Below are positions 7,501-10,588 of a stretch of 10,588 nt of DNA, piece by piece (position 1 is the first letter of the stretch; every line of letters begins with the position of its first letter). The notes below the pieces were generated by a model, which was not told the origin of the DNA, did no database searches, and saw nothing but the letters and a program-made list of their open reading frames with translations. The DNA comes from Janthinobacterium sp. (GTDB lineage Bacteria > Pseudomonadota > Gammaproteobacteria > Burkholderiales > Burkholderiaceae_D): contig DMYQ01000071.1 of the NCBI GenBank assembly GCA_003482555.1, forward strand, positions 401 through 10,988, given 5' to 3'. Position numbers and translations under genes: made by a program.

Positions 7501-8428
7501 CATCGTAGAGCTCGTCGAAGCGCTGGTCGAACAGGGACAGCACGTCCTGGTTCGAATTGTTCAGGCTGTAGGGCAGGGTGGCGCCCCAGACCTTGTCGCG
7601 TTCGCCCCGTTCGGCGTCCTGGAAGAATTCGGTGAAGCCGGTGATCAAGTCGGCCTTGGTGAAGACCACATACACGGGCGCGTGCACTTCCAGGCGCTCG
7701 GTCAATTCCTGCACCCGCTGGCGCAGGTTCTTGGCCAGATTGATGGCGAATTCGGGACGGCTACCCGTCAGTTCGGCAATGCTGACGGCGATGATGATGC
7801 CGTTGATGGGGGCGCGCTTGCGGTGTTTCTTCAGCAAGCTGAGGAAACCGAACCATTCGGCCCGGTCTTCATCGACGATGGAATAGCGGCCGGCCGTGTC
7901 GAGCAAGATGCCGTCGGTGGTGAAGAACCAGTCGCAATTGCGGGTGCCGCCTATGCCTTGCACGATCTTGCTGTCGGCGAAAGGAAACTGCAGGCCGGAA
8001 TTGGCGATGGCCGTGCTCTTGCCGGCCGCCGGATTGCCGATGATCATGTACCACGGCAATTCATACAGGGCCGCGTCGCCCGACAACTGCCCCAGCTTGG
8101 ACGTCTTGATGGTGCCGATGGCGTCCAGCATGCGCTTGCGGATGGCCTCCGTTTCCTGGCGCTGGGCGGGGTCGGCCACCAGCGCCGGTTTCACCACTTG
8201 CTGCTCCAGCATGCCGCCGAACTCGGCCGAGGAGCTGCGCCGGCGGTAACGGCGCCACAACCACAGCGCCGCGCCGAACAGCAGCACGGTGGTTAGCGCC
8301 ACATAGACCCAGCTGAGGGGCAGTTGTAAGGCGGCGGCGCCGATAAACAGGACCACGGCGAATGCCAGGAAACCTATCACAATCAGGCTGGAGCGGGCGA
8401 TCAGGAATTGCCAGAATTTTTGCATCAT
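4592..8428 (-). CDS. tssM: Type VI secretion system membrane subunit TssM (IcmF)
   Basis: TssM is the large inner-membrane protein that, with TssL and TssJ, forms the trans-envelope complex anchoring the T6SS. The product is 1278 residues. Two membrane segments lie near residues 13-33 and 37-58. They are followed by a cytoplasmic NTPase-like domain with an intact Walker A/P-loop GNPAAGKST (131-139), the motif GTRNCDWFFT (161-170), LLDTAGRY (175-182) and TKAD (257-260). A third membrane segment is near 437-459. The long periplasmic part contains an Ala/Pro/Gly-rich linker at about 566-599 and ends in the IcmF_C/TssJ-contact region. The P-loop is complete; some TssM homologues have lost theirs. 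I see no Shine-Dalgarno before the ATGATG start (8428 or 8425), and a small upstream frame ends across it, which suggests coupled translation. tagF follows with an ATGA overlap. The partners TssL and TssJ are not in this window. Confidence 0.97.
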   Translation of the reverse strand: MMQKFWQFLIARSSLIVIGFLAFAVVLFIGAAALQLPLSWVYVALTTVLLFGAALWLWRRYRRRSSSAEFGGMLEQQVVKPALVADPAQRQETEAIRKRMLDAIGTIKTSKLGQLSGDAALYELPWYMIIGNPAAGKSTAIANSGLQFPFADSKIVQGIGGTRNCDWFFTTDGILLDTAGRYSIVDEDRAEWFGFLSLLKKHRKRAPINGIIIAVSIAELTGSRPEFAINLAKNLRQRVQELTERLEVHAPVYVVFTKADLITGFTEFFQDAERGERDKVWGATLPYSLNNSNQDVLSLFDQRFDELYDGLKDLSLANMALQWRERMPPGVFTFPLEFSAIKGPLRAFVATLFEENPFQFKPVFRGFYFTSALQEGDPVSASSERVAQRFDLKLQPQEHTEVANQHGYFLLNLFRKVIFADKDLVAQYASPAKTRLRYVTFFAATAVVGLALAGWSWSYMGNRQLVANVQADLDQAIKLQDKKVDLQSRFEALEIMQDRIEQLDKYRNSRPLSLGLGLYQGELLERKLREEYFAGVKEVMLTPVGQTLEAFLAEVNTGADKLEPMAKPPGSAAAPAATPPGAAAGTASVAAAPVTNNATQQFKDASPANVEDAYNALKTYLMLGDKSRAEASHLNDQLTRFWRVWLDGNRGTMPREQMIRSAERMISFYLTQINDPSWPQIDNKLSLVDQSRDSLRRVVRGMPARERVYADVKARAATRFPSMTVARIVGEQDKELVLGSYAIPGTFTHDAWEQFVQGAFKEAANRELQSADWVLKTASKDDLTLEGSPEQIQKSLIELYKNDYAKEWQKFVQGVSIRDLGGFDSAAVAMNRLGDPQTSPINKLIDTVYKETSWDNPSVVSVGLQKAQRGVMGWLKDIFTRQTPSQLNAAIGAATPASSGNADAAPVLGPVGREFSGVARLVVSRDKDASLMRGYMDALSKLRGRFNQIKNQGDTGPGAKQFMQQTLDGSGSELADALKYVDEQMLTGMTDQQKTAIRPILVRPLMQTFAVIVKPSESEINKVWIAQVVEPFQKNLALKYPFSTESRVEASNADIGLLFGPDGAVAKFFNTTIGPLVVRRGDVLSAKTWANMGITLAPSVVSSFPGWIAPLSANGVAATAAAGANDAQTNFDLQTLPATGATEYTIEIDGQQLRWRGQPQPWVHMAWPNPQGVPGSRISAITPDGRTVVLLNEPGHFGLKKMIDAAKRKRKDGGVFELSWDNSGVMISANLKIVNTTAATPAAAAQAGQGFRRMKLPDTIVGGAPAVIAGGAREGAAQ
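4603..4608 (-). promoter_or_regulatory. Ribosome binding site of tagF within the tssM 3' end
   Basis: A perfect AAGGAG on the minus strand lies 7 bases before ATG 4595. It falls in the last codons of tssM and supports both the tagF start and strong re-initiation at the ATGA overlap. Confidence 0.75.
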
Positions 8429-8589
8429 AGGGCGTTGGGCTGCATCAAGTAAGTTGAAAATGCTGGGGTTGGCGCGCCGTTCTTCGCGGGAGCGAGAAGG
8501 GCATGTCGTGGGGTATTACGGTATTGCTTGTCTAAATCGGGCCTATCCTTGCCGACTGGCCGCGCTCCGTGATCTGCTCGATGAATCAT
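8425..8589 (-). CDS. Possible 54-residue ORF coupling tagX-like gene to tssM
   Basis: ATG 8589 is preceded by GGAG (8598-8595) with 5 intervening bases. The frame runs 54 codons and stops at TGA 8427-8425, overlapping the ATG of tssM (8428-8426) as ATGA. tssM itself lacks a visible ribosome site. The peptide begins MIHRADHGARPVGKDRPDLD and ends YLMQPNAL. It is basic and Pro/His-rich, with no membrane segment and no recognised family. Only about half of its third codon positions are G or C, and it uses CGA, AGG, TTA and CCA codons, unlike its GC-biased neighbours. That argues against a conserved protein. A leader peptide that loads ribosomes onto tssM would fit equally well, or the frame may be chance. 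Confidence 0.35.
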   Translation of the reverse strand: MIHRADHGARPVGKDRPDLDKQYRNTPRHALLAPAKNGAPTPAFSTYLMQPNAL

Positions 8590-8603
8590 CCGTTCTCCAT
8601 GAA
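8429..8603. other. 175-base gap between the TagX-like gene and tssM
   Basis: This is the longest gap inside an otherwise tight operon. Its base composition is less GC-biased than the genes on either side. Apart from the small frame at 8589-8425, I see no convincing promoter on the minus strand (TTTAGA and TAATAC are only 12 bases apart) and no terminator. Confidence 0.5.
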
Positions 8604-9443
8604 TTAATGCCTCATCACGCCGGGCATGCGCAATTCGCTATGCCCGAAATCCATCATCTTCCAGCGGCCGCCCCAGGTGAATCCCACCGATTCGGCCACT
8701 TCGCCATATAACTGGTAGCCGCGCATGGCCCACGGGTCTTTCTCGGAGATCACGAGCTTACCGTCCCGCAAAAACGCGCAGTCGGCCGCCAGGCCGTACT
8801 GGTGCCAGCTTTGGAAGGCGGCCGCGTTGGTCACGTTCGAGCCCATCGAGGCCAGCAAGTTTTGCCGCTCGGGACTGCGATAACCTTCCAGGATGGCCAT
8901 ATCGTAACCATATTTTTCTTTCATGATCTTAAAAACAAGCAACAGACGCTGCGCATACTCTTGGTTCAACAAGGTCCAGTTGCGGCTGGCCGAGACCAGC
9001 ATCGGACGCACTTGCAACACTTCCTGGGTGGCAAACACGAGCGGCGGCGGCGCCAGCGGCGGCGCCAGTTGTTCGCCCTTCAACAGATCCGCCACCTGGG
9101 TATTCATTTCACGCGTCGATTCTTCATAACCGCCCAACATATTCTTATTGCTTGCCATCAGGGCTAGCAGCGGCGGAATGCTGATGACGGCCGCGCCGGC
9201 CAGACTGATCAGGTAATGCCGGCGCAAAAAAACCAGGCCGCGCCGCGCCGAGCCCGCCGTCCTTTGGGTGAGCGAGTTCAGACTCTCGTGCTGGCTCTTG
9301 GCCAAGCGGTTGAAGCGCCGGTTCATTTGCGCGCCCGCGACCGACATGGCCTGCATGAGGAATTCCCGGCCGGCCGGGAACAGCGCCAGCCAGCTGACAA
9401 AGCACGCTAAAATAAAGTACAGCAGCACGGCCAGTAAAAACAC
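8604..9443 (-). CDS. tagX: Membrane-anchored M15-type peptidoglycan peptidase, TagX-like
   Basis: A 279-residue predicted cell-wall hydrolase anchored in the inner membrane. It has two hydrophobic segments (about 2-22 and 77-97) and a periplasmic region from about 98. The C-terminal half matches M15-family (VanY/endolysin-like) zinc peptidases: EGYRSPERQ (186-194), SWHQYGLAADCAF with zinc ligands H214 and D221 (HxxGxAxD), and GFTWGGRWKMMDFGHSEL with the third ligand H268 and acidic D265. In Acinetobacter a protein of this kind, TagX, is an L,D-endopeptidase needed for T6SS assembly. It is thought to open the wall so the complex can cross it. Position directly upstream of tssM supports the same role here. 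The start is GTG 9443, with AGAGG 5 bases upstream. A later ATG would cut into or remove the first membrane segment. Substrate bond specificity is inferred, not visible. The alternative is a general carboxypeptidase recruited to the operon. Confidence 0.85.
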   Translation of the reverse strand: MFLLAVLLYFILACFVSWLALFPAGREFLMQAMSVAGAQMNRRFNRLAKSQHESLNSLTQRTAGSARRGLVFLRRHYLISLAGAAVISIPPLLALMASNKNMLGGYEESTREMNTQVADLLKGEQLAPPLAPPPLVFATQEVLQVRPMLVSASRNWTLLNQEYAQRLLLVFKIMKEKYGYDMAILEGYRSPERQNLLASMGSNVTNAAAFQSWHQYGLAADCAFLRDGKLVISEKDPWAMRGYQLYGEVAESVGFTWGGRWKMMDFGHSELRMPGVMRH

Positions 9444-9511
9444 TGAATCCTCTGGAAACGTTGAGAGAACCGGGATTTTGCCACGGTTCGGATGTTTGGC
9501 ATGGACAACTA

Positions 9512-9541
9512 TTGCCCGGGAGTATATCTTACAAGTATGAT
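9512..9541 (+). promoter_or_regulatory. Candidate sigma70 promoter for the plus-strand gene
   Basis: TTGCCC at 9512-9517, then 18 bases, then TATGAT at 9536-9541. The -10 matches consensus at 5 of 6 positions and the -35 at 4 of 6. Transcription from near 9548 would give a leader of roughly 115 bases before TTG 9665, containing the hairpin at 9568-9588. Confidence 0.4.
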
Positions 9542-9565
9542 AATGATGATTATGCCTAATTTCAA
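9537..9565 (-). promoter_or_regulatory. Sigma70-type promoter for the T6SS operon
   Basis: On the minus strand TTGAAA (9565-9560), exactly 17 bases, then TATCAT (9542-9537). Each hexamer matches the sigma70 consensus at 5 of 6 positions and the spacing is ideal. It points at the TagX-like gene, whose GTG would lie about 85-90 bases past the expected start site. The -10 overlaps the plus-strand -10. Confidence 0.6.
9539..9557. promoter_or_regulatory. Fur-box-like sequence over both -10 elements
   Basis: GATAATGATGATTATGCCT matches the classical 19-base Fur box (GATAATGATAATCATTATC) at 13 of 19 positions by eye, including the first nine without a break. It covers most of the minus-strand -10 and spacer and half of the plus-strand -10, so a bound repressor would block both promoters. 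Fur control of T6SS clusters is known, for example sci1 of enteroaggregative E. coli. The region is AT-rich, so a chance match is possible. Confidence 0.4.
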
Positions 9566-9651
9566 TCGTGCGCGGGGGTGGCGCGCACTGTAGATTGACA
9601 AATCTGCGTCATGTTTTTGTTGAATAGCGTAAAGTTAATGGTTCATTTATC

Positions 9652-9656
9652 AGGAG
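9652..9656 (+). promoter_or_regulatory. Ribosome binding site deciding a TTG start
   Basis: AGGAG ends 8 bases before TTG 9665, an ideal spacing. The in-frame ATGs at 9611 and 9638 have no purine-rich site at the right distance, so this site argues for the TTG start. Confidence 0.6.
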
Positions 9657-9664
9657 TCCCCATT

Positions 9665-10456
9665 TTGGCAAGCAGCGACGAGGTTCCAACAGGTGCAGGC
9701 AGGCCCAGTCTTTTATCGGCCGCGCAACAGGCCGAGGCGGACAAAAGCCGCATATTGAGCAATTTGCAACGCACGCCGGCCGTCGCGTCCGTGCGTACGC
9801 GCGGGCGTCGCATGGCGCTTTGGGGTGGCGCCGGACTGGGCGTGCTGGCCGTGGTGGGCGCGGCAGTGGCATGGCTGGCCGCCGATGGCGAAGAGGAAAT
9901 GGCCGGCAAGATCGAAGCGGTGCCGGTTAGTACGACCGTGGCGTCCGCGGCGGCCGCGTCAACGGCGGCCGCTTCCGCACCGGCCACCATTCATGATGAA
10001 GTGGTGATCGAGCCACATACGAGTTTGAAAGACATGCTGAACGCGGCGCCGGCCTCCGACAAGCATATGAGCCTGAAAGACATGTTGAGCGCCAAGCCCA
10101 GCCCGAAGGCCGATGCCGGCGTGCTCAGCAAAGCGCTGGAAAGCCCGTCCGCGACGACGCATATCGCCGCGCAGGCGCCGGCAAAAGCGGCAAGCAAACC
10201 CGAGCCCCATGCCCATTCCAAGCCGGTTCAGGGGAAACGGGCCGAGCCGGATAGCGACGTGACCTTGCTGGCCGCGCTGGTGGCGCATGAACAAGCCCAT
10301 CCGAGCACCAAAAAGGGACCGCCGCTGCCCTTGAAGGCGTGCCGGCAACTGAACGGCGCCGAAGCCGCCGAGGATTGCCGCCTGCGCGCCTGCGCCAAGC
10401 GCCCGAAAACCGACCCCGAATGCCGCGCCCACGACAAGGTGGGTTCTTCGCTGTGA
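9665..10456 (+). CDS. Ala-rich single-pass membrane protein of unknown function
   Basis: I do not recognise this family. From TTG 9665 the product is about 263 residues, beginning (M)ASSDEVPTGAGRPSLLSAAQ. Starting at ATG 9611 instead would add 18 residues. A cytoplasmic N-terminus of about 48 residues ends in RTRGRR, followed by one membrane segment (MALWGGAGLGVLAVVGAAVAW). The rest is probably periplasmic by the positive-inside rule: an Ala/Thr/Ser/Pro-rich stretch, a twice-repeated motif (SLKDMLNAAP and SLKDMLSAKP, 19 residues apart), a Lys/Pro/His-rich linker, and a compact C-terminal segment with four cysteines in the pattern C-x11-C-x4-C-x9-C, suited to two disulfides. The layout (short cytoplasmic tail, one membrane helix, flexible linker, small C-terminal domain) recalls proteins that span the periplasm, such as TonB- or FtsN-like architectures, but no such domain is recognisable. 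It diverges from the T6SS operon and shares its control region, so co-regulation is plausible. Confidence 0.78.
   Translation: MASSDEVPTGAGRPSLLSAAQQAEADKSRILSNLQRTPAVASVRTRGRRMALWGGAGLGVLAVVGAAVAWLAADGEEEMAGKIEAVPVSTTVASAAAASTAAASAPATIHDEVVIEPHTSLKDMLNAAPASDKHMSLKDMLSAKPSPKADAGVLSKALESPSATTHIAAQAPAKAASKPEPHAHSKPVQGKRAEPDSDVTLLAALVAHEQAHPSTKKGPPLPLKACRQLNGAEAAEDCRLRACAKRPKTDPECRAHDKVGSSL
10015..10104 (+). repeat. Internal duplication encoding SLKDML motif
   Basis: Within the plus-strand membrane-protein gene, the motif SLKDML(N/S)A(A/K)P occurs twice, 57 bases apart. The first copy starts near 10021 (AGTTTGAAAGACATGCTGA) and the second near 10078 (AGCCTGAAAGACATGTTGA). The nucleotide copies differ at only a few sites. 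This may be a duplicated short linear binding motif in the periplasmic linker. Confidence 0.65.
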
Positions 10457-10482
10457 GTGTGCCGGCCCGTGCCGCGTAGGGT

Positions 10483-10530
10483 ATTGCGCAATGGAGTTGC
10501 GCAGCCCTCATTGCACAGTCGGAATTGCAC
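10483..10530. repeat. Degenerate TTGC(G/A)CA repeat, four copies, about 13-14 base period
   Basis: TTGCGCA at 10484, TTGCGCA at 10497, TTGCACA at 10511 and TTGCACT at 10525 give spacings of 13, 14 and 14 bases. The first copy lies within a perfect 10-base palindrome, ATTGCGCAAT (10483-10492). The short unit makes some of this possibly chance. Confidence 0.45.
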
Positions 10531-10566
10531 TTTGTAATTACGCTTTGTAATTACACTTTGTAATTA
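10528..10566. repeat. Three tandem 13-base repeats containing GTAATTAC palindromes
   Basis: CACTTTGTAATTA (10528-10540), CGCTTTGTAATTA (10541-10553) and CACTTTGTAATTA (10554-10566) follow each other without gaps. Each copy, with the next base, contains the perfect 8-base palindrome GTAATTAC (10534, 10547 and 10560). The second extends to TGTAATTACA. Regularly spaced palindromes upstream of a possible next gene look like an operator array, although a slipped-strand microduplication is also possible. Confidence 0.75.
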
Positions 10567-10588
10567 CTTAGGAGCCGTTAAAAAATAA

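Larger units (their letters stand above)
9444..9664. other. Divergent intergenic control region
   Basis: This region separates the TagX-like gene (minus strand) from the plus-strand membrane-protein gene. It is markedly AT-richer than its surroundings around 9530-9566. It contains overlapping promoters for both directions, a Fur-box-like sequence, and an inverted repeat GTGCGCG (9568-9574) / CGCGCAC (9582-9588) that would form a 7-pair hairpin in the plus-strand leader. A TTGACA hexamer at 9595-9600 has no good -10 partner. Confidence 0.7.
10457..10588. other. Non-coding right end of the window
   Basis: I see no gene in the 132 bases after the TGA stop. There is no convincing terminator. The stretch shifts from GC-rich to AT-rich and carries two sets of short repeats (see separate entries). 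AGGAG at 10570-10574 could be a ribosome site for a plus-strand gene starting outside the window, but the 14 bases left after it already exceed normal spacing. Confidence 0.5.

Noticed and set aside
6167..8296. 709-codon plus-strand open frame antisense to tssM
   Set aside because: It is opposite a conserved tssM with all its motifs, its composition is that of a mirror frame (His/Gln/Gly/Arg-rich), and no ribosome site or domain is visible. The antisense frames at 4595-6106 and 3672-4958 are rejected for the same reason.
9595..9626. TTGACA at 9595-9600 as -35 of a plus-strand promoter
   Set aside because: The hexamer is perfect, but no acceptable -10 lies 16-18 bases on. The nearest, TGAATA, is 20 bases away and a poor match.
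10528..10566. CRISPR array
   Set aside because: The units are only 13 bases, have no spacers between them and have no cas genes nearby.

Overview
The window holds part of a type VI secretion system (T6SS) locus from a high-GC Gram-negative bacterium. GC-rich codons, Ala/Pro-rich linkers and the T6SS gene set suggest a betaproteobacterium, most likely Oxalobacteraceae (Janthinobacterium/Duganella/Massilia type). The taxon is an inference from style, not from a marker gene.

Layout. The minus strand carries a compact operon that reads right to left: a membrane-anchored M15-type peptidoglycan peptidase resembling TagX (GTG start at 9443), a possible 54-residue coupling ORF (8589-8425), tssM/IcmF (8428-4592), tagF (4595-3612), a secreted BON-like/OmpA peptidoglycan-binding protein (3609-2821) and tssA (2796-1762). 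Spacing is tight: tssM and tagF overlap by ATGA, tagF and the OmpA gene are 2 bases apart, and the OmpA gene and tssA are 24 bases apart. A strong GC hairpin follows tssA. Next come a gene for an unrecognised periplasmic protein (1691-1137) and an orphan SBP_bac_3-like periplasmic binding protein (902-156). A poorly supported reading frame runs off the left edge. On the plus strand, divergent from the peptidase gene, lies an Ala-rich single-pass membrane protein that probably starts at TTG 9665. After it come 130 bases of repeat-containing non-coding DNA to the right edge.

How it works together. TssM is the inner-membrane NTPase-fold core of the membrane complex that anchors the sheath machine. 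TssA primes and coordinates baseplate and sheath assembly. TagF is a post-translational brake in other species. The OmpA-like protein binds peptidoglycan, and the TagX-like peptidase probably opens the wall locally so the complex can span it. The other core genes (tssB, C, E, F, G, H, J, K, L, hcp, vgrG) are not in this window.

Regulation. The 221-base divergent region holds a good minus-strand sigma70-type promoter (TTGAAA-N17-TATCAT). It overlaps, base for base, a plus-strand -10 (TATGAT), and both sit on a 19-base stretch matching 13 of 19 positions of the classical Fur box. This suggests iron-responsive control of both transcripts. I found no CRISPR array, tRNA, rRNA, insertion sequence or new defence system. 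The most novel elements are the small coupling ORF before tssM, the unrecognised plus-strand membrane protein and the 13-base palindromic repeat array at the right end.
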